Positions 36,221 to 47,560 of a stretch of DNA of 64,000 nt are shown piece after piece. Within the stretch, counting starts at the first letter, position 1, and each line of letters starts with the position of its first letter. Made by a program: the position numbers and the translations under genes. The DNA is taken from the NCBI GenBank assembly GCA_022836615.1, contig MU405302.1, forward strand, positions 1 to 64,000, written 5' to 3'. A model generated the notes under the pieces. That model had not been told where the DNA came from and did no database searches. It saw only the letters and a list, made by a program, of their open reading frames with translations. This DNA is from Annulohypoxylon bovei var. microspora. Its lineage: Eukaryota > Ascomycota > Sordariomycetes > Xylariales > Hypoxylaceae.

Positions 36221-36782
36221 CTAATCATTATCCTCCTCACTCAATTTCCTAAAGAACATATCGCCATTATTCCCGTCCTGAGTCTTATACTTGAAGCGCA
36301 ACGTATTCGCGTCATCGTACAGGTTGTAGTTCTTCACCAGCACTTTCCCAACCCACGTCGGCAGCCAGGCGATCTTGGTCGGGCCGTGGGTGATCTGTCC
36401 CACTTCCTTGTCCTCCGTCGTCTCACTGACGTACCACGGCCCGGCATATGCCATCGTGTGCTTGCCTATGAGAGCCCACTCGGCGTCCGGGCCGGCCAGG
36501 GTGTCGGTGTCGATTTCGGGGGGTCGGTCGTCCGGCCTCGACGACATGAAGGTGGCCGACATCCACGTCGGGTTGTATGTCAGCATGCCGACGGGGAATC
36601 GGCCAAGAGCAGGTTCCTCGGAGTGCGCGATTGTGCCGTTGTCGTAGTATCTCAAACGGCGTGTGAGCTAAGAGGTATCTCAGGAGCAATTAGATGATAC
36701 AAACTTACGTTGTCACATTGAGGTAAAGCCAAGAGCCAGTAAGGGCCTTTATGACGTCTTTTGGGTTTGCTAAAGGACGCAT
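36221..36782 (-). CDS. Lipocalin-like domain protein
   Basis: Predicted 167-residue small protein with a lipocalin-like fold (Lipocalin_5 type), a beta-barrel that may bind a small hydrophobic ligand or act as an isomerase-like accessory in metabolism. Two exons: 36782-36709 and 36650-36221. The intron begins GTAAGT and ends TTTGAG; this acceptor, not the upstream TTAG, keeps the phase. Family features are ALTGSWLYLNVT at the N-terminus, FPVGMLTYNPTWMSATFMS, then HTMAYAGPWYVSE and HGPTKIAWLPTWVGKV. No signal peptide. Role unknown; neighbours give no clue. Confidence 0.75.
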
Positions 36783-37855
36783 CGTCGCTACCTGAGTCTA
36801 TGTGAGGTATGTTGCCTTGTCTATCGTGGTTTGTGTATCAAAGTTAAATATCGTAACATACTACCCATCACAGTCGGCACTCAACCTAGTTTTATAAATA
36901 CGAGACTCGTGTATCGGCCCGTCGACGAGGGCGTATTCTTCACCTGTCACCTATTTATATGTTGGAAACCGGATAAATTGGGTTTAATCCATCACGGGTG
37001 CCGAATAGGCATTGACACTTAGATCATATGTTTCTAACATCGCCAGACCTCTGGAACCAATGTTACTTGCCGAATTGTGGTAGCGGGAATTAGATATCAG
37101 CCTTATATCGACCGGCGCTGATCTTCAATCTCAACCATTATTGTAGTACCCCGAAGAGCCGGTACCTTTTATATTCCAAGGAACACTACTCAGATCCGGG
37201 GAAATGCTACCCGACTTCACCCCGGCGAGTAAGCATGTAATATGTCCCTTTATACCAACAAGCACTTACCTAGTCTTTAGGAGAATTAACTAAACCTTGG
37301 AAAGTGTTCAGGTGATAACATAAATAACACCGGTACCAACTTGGAAGTTATAGTTAGTGCAATTAGGGGTGCATGTTTAGCTAAGCGCCTTGTAAATGTA
37401 GGTAGTTCCGAATTCCGGTTCTCCTATTTTCCCCTATTACTGGAGGAAGCCCCTTTTCAACCGGTGGCTAGGTATCTCCACATGCAAACTTCAAGGTTCA
37501 TAAAAACCTATGCTGATTTGAGAATTATTATAATTATAACCTGGCTTCCATGTCTTTATTTTCATGAAGGTTAGACAAACATCACAGTCACTGATAGTTG
37601 AGGCATGATTTTGGCAAAAGCCTTGATTTATTAGTATCAAGCGAGTGTGCTGGGTACTTATTTCATGAGACCCTTAAACAAGTCAAGTTAAGGAGTTGTG
37701 TCGAAACAAAATATCCGAACCCTATGCTCGTTCCTATCATCACGTCCAACCAATCTCCCCGGCAATTCCGCCTGCTAGCTACTTCTGGATTTCAAAAACA
37801 CAACTGGAAAGTCATCAGAAATGAGTGCATTCATAAGTCAAAGCCGAATGAAATC
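36783..37855. other. Intergenic, no gene seen
   Basis: About 1.07 kb with short chance frames only. Upstream of the lipocalin-like gene and downstream of the AdoMet decarboxylase gene. Confidence 0.5.
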
Positions 37856-39512
37856 TTAAAAGTCCTCCCCAACACGGGGTCCACTCCCACCAACCCAACC
37901 CTCGCGCTCGTAGAATCGGAAGACAAGTTCGTAGTCATCGAAATCGTGGACAATACGATCCACACGGCGATATCCCGGAATTCTCTCCACGCGCTTATTG
38001 CGACCGACTCCGGTCGGAGCCAGCTCCTCATCATACATTCGGACCGCCTTGGCCTCAAAAAGCGTAACGCTAAATCGGCCAGGCTTGAAGATCTGAACTA
38101 CGTGCTCAATGATATCTGAAGTCTCACGTCCGTTCTGACCACCGGGCACATTAGTCTCGAAGGAGGCGAACGAACAGATAGGCTCGGGAGTCACGTGCAC
38201 GGTGAAATAATGAGTCGATTTGGCATCCTCATCATGTCCTTGTTTCTGGGGGGCCGGAATGATGCCGTTGGCAGAGAAACCACACGGAGTGAAAAGGTAC
38301 GCATCGATCCGAGCATCCGGGTATTTAGAGGTAGGGTAAACATCAGAAAGGCCACAGGCCTCCGAAACCACAGTCCCCAGTGCGTGGCCTTCGGTGGTCA
38401 GACATTCGGGATCCACTTGCTCGGAGAGTGGGGTATGGGGATCGTGAAGATCAGAGTCGCTTCCATTGCTGAACACATCGAACGTGTCGTCATAAAGACT
38501 CTCGATCGTGCCTGTAGTCCCGATCGTGGCAGTGCTACCAGACATGTCCCCGAGACTGTCTACAGTAAACTGTCGCGCTTCCTGAGCTTGCTCGGAGAGC
38601 CTAGAGCTTGCGACCGCACTCGCGCGCTCCAGGTAGAACTTCTTCGCATTCTCAGGTTCAAGGTCCGTCATCAATATCTCCAACGTTTCATCGTTACATT
38701 CCAAACCACCATTGAATATGGAAGCTCGGCCGGTGGGAATCCTAAATGTACTTACGGGAGGCGCCGGCAACTTCTCGGCCTCTGGCGTACGAGGTGGCGT
38801 TAGAGTCGTCTCCGGTGAGGTGATATATAGATACCAGTGATCACCATTCATTTTCCCGACCATATAAGCGCTTCCTCCTTCGAACATGTCGTCGAGGTAT
38901 CTGACCTCCTGCTTCCAGCTGCGATGAGGCCCACGCTGCTTGTGTGGAAAGAGAAAGTTCTTTCGCGAGTAGAACACTCGGTAAGGCGTCGCAGCAGCAT
39001 GGATGTCACCCAAGGATTTGGCGTTGTGGAAGGGAAATCCAGCATGTTCAGCGGCGATTCGAAGGAGCCTATGGAGGCCAAGAAGTAGGGTCGTGGTTCC
39101 GCAGGTCTTCAAGATAAGTTTGTGAGGGAACACAAACATACTAGACTCGGAGAGCAAATAAGCGTCCATATGCTCGGCCTCAAGAACTGAGAGGATCTTG
39201 CAGTTAACCATATCAAGCATGCCGACCCAGGTTTCATTGGAGATTGACTTCAAGCCATCTTGTTTGACGCCAGGCGGAAGAGCCTTGGGGTTAGGAGCGA
39301 ACCAAACCTCGAGGAGTTTCTCCGGACCTACGCATAGTCAGCATATGCAAGCATTATTTTTATGATTCTTTTTCCTCATAATTTATATCAATCATACCTT
39401 CAAAGGCATTGGTGGAGTCTAGATCCGCAGCAACATCATGATTGATAGTCAAATGGGGCGTACCCTCAGATGGCGAAAAAGTGTAGTTGGTAGGAATCTC
39501 GAAGTTGACCAT
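37856..39512 (-). CDS. SPE2: S-adenosylmethionine decarboxylase proenzyme
   Basis: Predicted 528-residue AdoMet decarboxylase, which makes decarboxylated AdoMet, the aminopropyl donor for spermidine synthesis, in the cytosol. Two exons: 39512-39398 and 39327-37856; the 70-nt intron starts GTATGA and ends GTAG. The pyruvoyl self-cleavage site is the Glu-Ser bond in LLSESSMFV (Ser about 100), and the catalytic Cys lies in KTCGTTT (about 114). FEGPEKLLEVWF near the start and NETWVGMLDMV also match the family. The enzyme has a Ser/Thr-rich insert in the middle, common in filamentous fungi. Two minus-strand ATGs upstream (39675 and 39637) open frames that overlap the start. Confidence 0.95.
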
Positions 39513-41649
39513 CTCCGTATAGGATCCCAGAAGGCGAGTAGCCGATATAAGTATGGGGAATGGCTTGTCGTTCTGATATCAAGATGGTTGCTGCAGATGA
39601 GTACTGTAGCTGCTGCGGAGCACTGACTGCCGCCCAAACGAACCTTGCGGCGTTCGTCTGAGAGAGTAGGCCCACAGGTCGGTGGGAGAATTTAATTGCT
39701 GGCGGAGCCAGCTACAATGGCAAGTTTTCTTTAACGTCTCACGAAGAGAACGTTAGGGAGGTCGGGCTCGGAGGGGGAGGAAGAAGGCCTTTGACCAAGG
39801 AATTGTGGCGCCTTGTTTAGAGCCTCGTTCTGGCAGAAACCGATACCTATGGAAGAGTATCGGACCTAGCAGACGAGGGTATCTGCGAATATGGTAGAGG
39901 AAGAAAAACGGAGAGCAGGTGAAAATAGAATTCTTGGTCGAATGCCTTCGAGGTTGGTGTTATCTGGGCCTATTTAAAAGAATTAGCAAGGGAGAACGAC
40001 AATTGTCTGTATATGTGTCCTTGGTAAATCATACTTTGCGGGCTTGGAGAGGAAGCGAAGCAAGTCTGCTGGGCTCATGGAAAACCAGGCCAGTTATCAA
40101 ATGTGTTGTGGGATCTGCTACAGCTGTTACTGTGGACGCCGAGCAGTATTACGTTGCAGCTATTTCAAATGTCTTGATTTCTTTTTGGCATTGACAGTTA
40201 TCGCCAAGTCCTGCAATGGAATACTTCAAGTCGATCGTGTCGTGTCTCGTGTCGTGTGACGCGGCGGTTGATCCAAATTTGGAACTTGAAGTGGAAAGTT
40301 TGTAAAGTTTTGAAGACGACGTTGGTAGGGAACAATAAAAGAAAACAAAATTGATAGCCGACTGACTATCCCAAGAAATTCTTAATGCTCTTTCTTCGTA
40401 ATTGAAGAAAGTGGAAAGTGGAAAGCAGAAAGTTAGTTAGTGTTGAAATTGTGAATGCTTTTGACGATTGGGGTTAGACATAAAACAGGACGAAGAAGGT
40501 AAAATAACAAGTTATTTAGTCATCTCCGAGATCGATTGTTCGTGTTGGTATCGATTTTTAAGAGGCGAAGAAACTTTAACTAGTGTGAAAATCCAATCAC
40601 AATCTTTCGGTGAGAGATTTTTAAATGTATGTACCTACCTAGGTATCTTGATACTAAGTGGTACCTACGCTAGACTTTAACTTTAAAAGATTTTGACTTT
40701 CAACAAGCTTGAAAAGTAGTTGTGGGCGGGAAATGGCGGCCATGTGCATGCGGTACCCAGTAGTAGGGCAGGTACCTGATTTTGTTAAGATTGGGTAGGT
40801 GTGAGGTCACTGCCCTGCCCAAAGTGGAGAATGTCTTGGTTCACGAATGCACCATCTGCGCATGTGCTTTTCTAACTTTTCTAATTTTTGGAGGCCATGT
40901 ATTTGTACGATAATAACATCGAAATTTAGGTATTGTACCTATGGATGTATGGATGTATGTATGGATGCCCATATCTAAGATACCACCTTACACTGCTACT
41001 AGGTAACAGTTCCTATCAATCGTGATAAAATATAAAGACATTGACAAGGTTGTCAACATATCGATGGCGTGTCTATCTCGTTGCTTTTTGTTACCCCCTT
41101 TAGTTCCCTTCTAATAATTGATTCTCGGTTTCTAGACTGCTTTTGTTGCTTGCAATTAGTATTTACCTAGATAGATTGCAACACAGCGTGAGTGGCTCTT
41201 CAAGAGAATGGTCTAACTCGGTTGCAATGGTTGCATTGCGATTTGCTGTTTTAAGAACAGAAAAAAGTTTCCATGGCCATGGGATTTCAACAATGAGGTA
41301 GTGGTAATGGGGAATTTTTTATCTACCCAATACATAGCCCTATCATTGCAACCTTAGTGACCATGATGAATGCTACGCCCCTGACCAATCCATGAGATAC
41401 GGATTATCATAGGTCGGCACTTAGCCTCCAACGTCGCATAAACTTGCTTCTCCTCTAGACGGTGGTAGATAATCGATGGGCGCCAGGATTGGTCCTCGGT
41501 ATTGTAGCAGCGATGCCTATTCGACCACTAGAGAGGCGCTGGGATGCAACATGCGTGCGCACTGGATCTTAATATATAACCCCCTGCGGTCACACCGCAT
41601 ATAAGATTCTAGACGGTAGAAACTTAGGCTGATAACAATACGTCCGACA
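39513..41649. other. Intergenic spacer between SPE2 and CFD1
   Basis: About 2.1 kb. The part next to 39,512 should be the long leader and promoter of SPE2. No convincing gene; short frames around 39,919-40,680 have no recognisable features. A CCTA/TAGG palindrome is near 40,631. Confidence 0.5.
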
Positions 41650-42642
41650 TCATCCGATAGCAGTGATGATATCTTGCGTGATCTTTCTGAAGATAGGCTC
41701 AAGGGAACAGTCCAGATATTTGCTTGCAAGCAGGCTGGCTTCTTTCGCTTCTTTCGCTTCGGTCGGCGTGCCGATATGGTGATTTTGACGAATCTCCGAG
41801 AAGTCCTTTCCGTTGATAATAGTCCCTATCGGATAACGTGGTCGTCGTCCAGTCTCGACTAACATAACAAATTGAGGGTCTATAGGAACCCCTCCTAAAA
41901 AGCGGACATGGAAATCTTCCGCCATGACTTGGCCTCCTCCCTTGCCGAATATGTTGGTGCATTCGGCGCAATTCGGACACACAAACCCAACCATGTTTTC
42001 GACGACACCGACGACCGATATGCCCGTCTTTACGCAGAAATTTAATTCTTTTCTGACATCAGCTGTGGCGACCGCCTGAGGTGTAGTCACTACTACCGCT
42101 CCGGCGACCTGTCCGGGGAGTGCGTCTTTCAGCAATGTCTCTGCAAGTGATATATGCTCGTCAGATGTCCCAGGGGGTGTATCGATGAGCAAGAAGTCCG
42201 TCTCCCCCCACAATACATCCGAGAGAAACTGCCGGACCATCGCGGTCTTCTTGGGGCCACGCCATACAACAGCGTCGCCTCTTCCACGCAATAGGAAGCC
42301 AAGGCTCATGCATTTCAGCTCGCCTATACCGGCCTCCGGGTTCGCAGGGTGTACGGTTACGGGAAGCCATCCTCCCGGCGCTTGGGTAACCTTCGCATCT
42401 TCAATATTAAACATGCGTGGCATTGAAGGTCCAGTAAGGTCGACGTCGAGTACTCCAACAGAATAACCGCCGAGCGAAAGCGACAGAGCGAGTTGTGTGG
42501 TCACTGACGACTTTCCTACGCCACCTTTGCCCGAGAGGACCTATTATTTTATATATTAGATAATGAAATAATATAGGAAATATCCCCTAGGCGAGGAATA
42601 TTGACTTACTAGGAGAATATGCTTGACTTTTGCGAGAGACAT
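41650..42642 (-). CDS. CFD1: Cytosolic Fe-S cluster assembly factor CFD1 (NUBP2 type)
   Basis: Predicted 307-residue P-loop ATPase that, with NBP35, forms the scaffold for cytosolic and nuclear iron-sulfur cluster assembly. Exon 1 (42642-42610) encodes MSLAKVKHILL; a 69-nt intron (42541-42609, GTAAGT to ATAG) leads to exon 2 (42540-41650). The deviant Walker A GKGGVGKSS lies at residues 15-23, switch-like DVDLTGPS near 43, DTPPGTSDEH near 131, and the cluster-binding CPNC at about 199-202. It lacks the N-terminal four-Cys domain of NBP35, which identifies it as CFD1. The true start lies in the tiny first exon; the long open frame alone would lose the P loop. Confidence 0.95.
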
Positions 42643-43375
42643 TACTGGAATAGGATGCGAATATACCTGAATTGGATACGAGGGAATTGGGTACAACTAA
42701 GAAAAAAAGAGTTCTTCACAAGGAATAGAATAATTCAGGGTGGTTGGAAGAGCATCATTCTTCACACTTCATTTCTTCACAACATGAAGCATTTGTACGT
42801 AGAAGGTAGAAGAATCGGCCTTTGCCGGTGTCGCATTTATCAGCACCAGCATCCATACAAGTATGCCTAGTACTTAGTATGTACATAGGTACTAGGTATA
42901 GATTGCCCCGCCATTAGCCCCACCAAAAACCGAAGATGGAAATGACGAAATTCCAGCCCTGGAGATTCTACCTACAAGTGGATCATTACCCAATCCGTCC
43001 AATCAAGCCACACAAGCCACCTATAAGTACTAATTTAAGCTTAACGTTCTGTGGCTTTCCCCAAAACTATTTCCGTGATTCCCGGGCCAAGAGATTGCTT
43101 GATCCTCGTCATGCAAAAGCTCCAGTTGAGGCTTGACCCCTGAATCGCCTTCACGTATGAACAGATGACAGGGTTTCAGCGTTCGCGCTCGAGCAAGTGC
43201 AACACGATATTCTTGGCACTTCATCTAAGAAACAACTTTTCACAGGATGTTGCCAACGACATGTCTTGCATTATAATTCGCCATATTAGTGCTTCATTGT
43301 TATAACTATATGCAAAGCGTTTAGTTCTATTTCCAGCCTTGATTCTTGGAAACATGAACACCGCCTCGAGCGATC
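42643..43375. promoter_or_regulatory. Divergent intergenic region (CFD1 / 844-residue protein)
   Basis: About 730 bp between divergent genes; no additional gene seen. Confidence 0.4.
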
Positions 43376-45910
43376 ATGGACGATCCTTGGGGCTCGCCTT
43401 GGGCATCATCAGAAGCGACGTCCAAACATCAAACACCAACACCAACACCGCCAAAAGATCTGCTCAGCCCACCCCCAAGAGCTTTCTTCGGTAGCACTTC
43501 GAACCTCCAAGTTCAATCGCCATGGGCGAATGATGATGGTTTCGGGGATTGGGCTGGTGCCGAACAAACGGATGTCGCGGCGAACGCGTTGGATTGGGGA
43601 GTATGGGCAGAGCCACCGTCACGGATCTCCCAACCTAGTCCAAGGCCCGATGAATCAATGAATAGGAGTTCAATTGTATTACCGAGCAGTGCCGCGACAT
43701 CCCCAGGACTAAGACCTCTCCCGCGATCTCGAGCTTCTTCCGTCTTCCGACATCACTCTCCCGATCCGTGGGCAGCCGAAGTTTCATTACACGATAATAA
43801 AATCGACCCTCCAGCAGTGGATTTGAATGCGCCAGCGATAGCTGCTGTAGATCTCCACAGCGAAATAATTGAGATACCGAGCCCGTCAGCGCAAAGGCAG
43901 GATGTTGTAGAAACTCTCGAGGCCAGTGTAGAGGATACTCAAACAAAGAAAGAGCGCATAAAACCATTAGATGATGAATCACAGACCTGGGAATCACCAT
44001 CATCAATATCGGATCCTCGAGAGTCCCGCGACTTAGATGTCGATTCAGTACCTAAGGCCGAGATACACGATAACCCGTCTAGGCCGTCGTCTACACTCTC
44101 TCTTGGTAGTTCTAATGAAGTTGAACGCCAGGACTCGCCGATCACATCGATTGACGAAGATCCCAAGTCGCGCTTGCAGACCACGTCTCGAAAGGCTTCT
44201 GGCAAAGTGCAAGAGCTTGTGGGATTATACGATGACTTGGCAAAGACTATCATAGAGGAGCCGTCACCAAGTAGAGGAAGCCGAGAGAGATCACTAAGCC
44301 AGGCTCGAAGCGCAGACGATGCAGATTTCGGCGACTTCGAAGATGCGAAGAGTGAATATGGCAAACCAGCATCCGTTATAAACGCGTCATCGACTTCTGA
44401 AAGACCACCCACTCCCAAAGCTCAACTCGACGATGCGACTACCCAAGAGCAAGCAAATGAGCCAAATGAGCACATTGAGCACGAAACCGCGGTACTACAG
44501 GCGGCCTCAGTATCAGTTCAGCAAATTGTTGAGAAATTTGGCCCCATACGATTTGATGTTGATTTTCAACAAGTCGACAAGCTTTTTCCTGATCTCCCTC
44601 AAGATGTAGATGAGAAAACAAGCGAAACTAACGAAGTCTCGGACCGAATTATTCAAGACAATTTTACAACAATATCAGAGCGCAAAACATGGTATCGAAT
44701 CTCTCGTTACGGGTCGATGCTTAAGCATGACTTCGGTGACGAGGACAATTATCATAGGGTGGAGTGGTCAACCTCTCATCTACACAGCGATACTATAAAG
44801 ATCGTCAGAAGGTGGATGGAGGAGGACTCAATTGCTGGCCGAGTGACAGTAGGAGTTGGGAAACGGACGAGTGTCTTTAATTGGGACTCTTCTGAGGCGG
44901 CTCCTGTCGACTTGGGTAAGGTATTTGCTCGAAAGGCATCTGTCACCCATTCACGAAACAGTTCCATTGCGCCTCAAAATCAAAGCCCGGCACGATCGGT
45001 ACAATCCGTAGGTTCTAGCGCTGAAGCAAGGATATCAATCAAAAGTCCAATCCTCCCCCCCGACGCAACGCCCGGCCAGAAGGCGATTGCCAATCCTAGC
45101 TTTGGTTGGAGCTCGGATAGTATCAAGTCACCTCCCATTTCACGGGCGCTTCCTACCAAAGATGATGGGACCAAACACGAAGCACCAAAAAGTCGAACGG
45201 CACCAACGGCTATCAAGACCGAGACTAGAACGAGCACAACAATTCAAACACCCATACAAACCGAAGTCATTTTGGATGATGAAGATGATGATTGGGGAGA
45301 GATGGTGTCATCTCCCCGGATAGATGTCCATCCCGGTCCTACTCTCACGACACAGCCGCTAAACAATATGAATGGCAATGCGTCAACAATACCGGCTGTC
45401 CTTGCTAATGACATATCCAAAGTCCATACAAAAGACGTGGCAGTTACACAAAGCAATAATTCGGCTCCTAAGTTATCTGTTTCCATACCACAGAGCAGTC
45501 AAGCACCGAAGCAAATGTCTCATCAAACGGGTTCATCAAGTGCAGCACCCAGGGTAGACCCATGGCCTCTAGCGGATTTTTCTATCTTCGAAAGCTTATC
45601 TGCCCGAACGCCAAAGTCACCAAGGCAAGATCCCTGGCCCCTTGCCGATTTCTCCATTTTCGAGTCACCTACGTCAGGATCAGTGTCGAATTGGATGAAC
45701 TCGCTGAAGTCCAAATCAAAACTCGGCTCGAAGCCCCGCGAGAATCAAAGTGTCCGGGCAAGCATGGATCAAGCAATAGAAACCCAACCCCCGTTAAAGG
45801 CTGTGCTTGGTCCGATTGAAAAGTCAAATCCGGAGCAGGAGCAGGAACTGGACGCCATTGTCAATGGTATTATACAAAACCTACCGGATCTTTCATACAT
45901 GCTACATTAG
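43376..45910 (+). CDS. Conserved fungal protein with DPW and FG-acidic motifs, possible clathrin-adaptor partner
   Basis: Intronless 844-residue, mostly disordered Ser/Pro/acidic protein starting MDDPWGSPWAS. One ordered-looking block lies near 385-510, with VEKFGPIRFDVDF, WYRISRYGSMLKHDF and HSDTIKIVRRWMEEDS. A 13-residue segment, DPWPLADFSIFES, occurs twice about 28 residues apart near 725-760. Short acidic aromatic motifs FGDW (about 56), FGDF (about 321) and WGEM (about 640) fit the gamma-adaptin/GGA ear-binding pattern known from aftiphilin and gamma-synergin. A trafficking role is therefore my inference; no enzyme domain is visible. Intact frame and size suggest a real gene. Confidence 0.85.
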   Translation: MDDPWGSPWASSEATSKHQTPTPTPPKDLLSPPPRAFFGSTSNLQVQSPWANDDGFGDWAGAEQTDVAANALDWGVWAEPPSRISQPSPRPDESMNRSSIVLPSSAATSPGLRPLPRSRASSVFRHHSPDPWAAEVSLHDNKIDPPAVDLNAPAIAAVDLHSEIIEIPSPSAQRQDVVETLEASVEDTQTKKERIKPLDDESQTWESPSSISDPRESRDLDVDSVPKAEIHDNPSRPSSTLSLGSSNEVERQDSPITSIDEDPKSRLQTTSRKASGKVQELVGLYDDLAKTIIEEPSPSRGSRERSLSQARSADDADFGDFEDAKSEYGKPASVINASSTSERPPTPKAQLDDATTQEQANEPNEHIEHETAVLQAASVSVQQIVEKFGPIRFDVDFQQVDKLFPDLPQDVDEKTSETNEVSDRIIQDNFTTISERKTWYRISRYGSMLKHDFGDEDNYHRVEWSTSHLHSDTIKIVRRWMEEDSIAGRVTVGVGKRTSVFNWDSSEAAPVDLGKVFARKASVTHSRNSSIAPQNQSPARSVQSVGSSAEARISIKSPILPPDATPGQKAIANPSFGWSSDSIKSPPISRALPTKDDGTKHEAPKSRTAPTAIKTETRTSTTIQTPIQTEVILDDEDDDWGEMVSSPRIDVHPGPTLTTQPLNNMNGNASTIPAVLANDISKVHTKDVAVTQSNNSAPKLSVSIPQSSQAPKQMSHQTGSSSAAPRVDPWPLADFSIFESLSARTPKSPRQDPWPLADFSIFESPTSGSVSNWMNSLKSKSKLGSKPRENQSVRASMDQAIETQPPLKAVLGPIEKSNPEQEQELDAIVNGIIQNLPDLSYMLH

Positions 45911-46472
45911 CCCACTTCTGCGAGGGCCGGTTATATTTGCGATATTAAGTTGTTATATTTATGGTTGATGAAGTACTAATACGGGGTGGCTTTCTTGGAT
46001 TTGTAAGAGCCTTGTAGTTGGAGTAAACAAAAGGGCGGTTGTGTTTCTTGGGTAGCAAGCATCATTCCAGGCGCGTTACGGTCTTGGAGTTGGGCGATTC
46101 CCCTCTGTATACTTACCTATCTACCTAGGTATCATCATATGAGTTTTAGCGAGTTGAAGTAGTCGAACGATAACGAAAACGAACTGGCGAAACTTCGCCA
46201 TTCTTCCTTCTACAAAAGTACGGATTTATCATAATCACAGACTTTATGGGGTCCATAGCTTTAAGTATATTAAAGCGCTATCTTCACGAGAAACCTGGAC
46301 ATTCCAGTAGCTCGAGCTAATGCTACCTAGACCCGAGACTGGAAGTGTTGCATAAGCCACCTTCGGTTGAGGCTCAATGCAACTGTTTAGCACGTTTAGC
46401 AGCCCCTGTCTGTTTTACAGCGGCGTTAGCGCTTGGGTTAGTAGTGAGGTTTCTAAGATTAGCTAATAGCCA
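45911..46472. other. Intergenic, no gene seen
   Basis: About 560 bp downstream of the 844-residue protein gene, up to the MITE target duplication. A CCTA/TAGG tract is near 46,115-46,130. Confidence 0.5.
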
Positions 46473-46480
46473 CCTCCTGG

Positions 46481-47050
46481 TAGGGTTTCGTTTTGTATGA
46501 TACATTTTCGTATCATATAGTATTATACATGTATTGTATCGTATTTTATATAAAATACAGTATGTTCGGAACCGGAGATACCTTTCGGTACTTAAATTAG
46601 ATGCCCCACACAGCTAAATTTAGGTGCCGTCTCCATTTTTTCAGGTATTCCCCAGGTCTTACACTTCTACCAAAAATTTCCCACCGTATAATTTAAGATA
46701 TTTTCCACCGTATGGTCAAAAACCACATTTCAACCACATACATATCTTTTAATTCCTACCTTGCCACTTATCTATTTTTCGAATAATACCACTTATTACA
46801 GGTTTTACAAATTATTTTATCGCATGTATTTTAGTAACCTATTGCGGTTATTATCGTGTAAAAACCACCTGGCAAGTGTCGGTGATACTTATGTAATGCG
46901 ATGTGGTTATGTAAGTGACCAATCAAGGTGCAATAATACACCGGAAGTGGATAATCCGTTCCGATTGTATGATACATATCATACGTATTTTACAGGGGTT
47001 GTGTATCATACGCGTATTTTATTATAAAATACGTATTTTTCGAAACCCTA
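46481..47050. mobile_element. hAT-like MITE
   Basis: 570-bp non-coding element. The left terminus TAGGGTTTCG is perfectly inverted at the right end (CGAAACCCTA). The flanking 8-bp sequence CCTCCTGG is duplicated exactly at 46473-46480 and 47051-47058. An 8-bp duplication with a TAGGG terminus is characteristic of the hAT superfamily. The interior is AT-rich with subterminal inverted GTATGATAC-type words. It has no transposase. Confidence 0.88.
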
Positions 47051-47058
47051 CCTCCTGG

Positions 47059-47560
47059 AATGTGCCAGCCTTGCCCCGCTATTGTTTCCAAGCCCTCACG
47101 AACCGCGACCATCTCGATATCCATAAAACTCAGCGTCGCAATTCCCCCATGGATGTTTAAAGGCAAATACCGGCAGAGAGGGACAGGTGGGTACTTAATA
47201 CCTCTTGGGTAAATGCATTCTGAAGTTTAGTATTTCCTAAAAGGGCGAGGTCGAGTTCATTCTCTTCTACTTCAACTTCGTCATTACCTTAACCGGATTC
47301 AGACTCCATTCCACGACATGGCCTGGATAAGCCTTTCACTGTCGCGTCCCGCCTCGTTGATTATATTCAGATGAATATATCACGATGGTTTTTATTTATA
47401 GTTACGTAGACTTTGTTTCTTGCATTTGTTGGCAACTTTACCTTTGCTTACTATCATGATCCCTTAATGTGGATGAATGTACTATCTTCGTCATTCGTTG
47501 ATCCCAATACTTCCTTACTAAGTAGCTGGCCGGCCCTGCTGATATATTGACGATATCCAC
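47059..47560. other. Intergenic, no gene seen
   Basis: About 500 bp between the MITE and the next gene; presumably its promoter. No specific site recognised. Confidence 0.45.
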
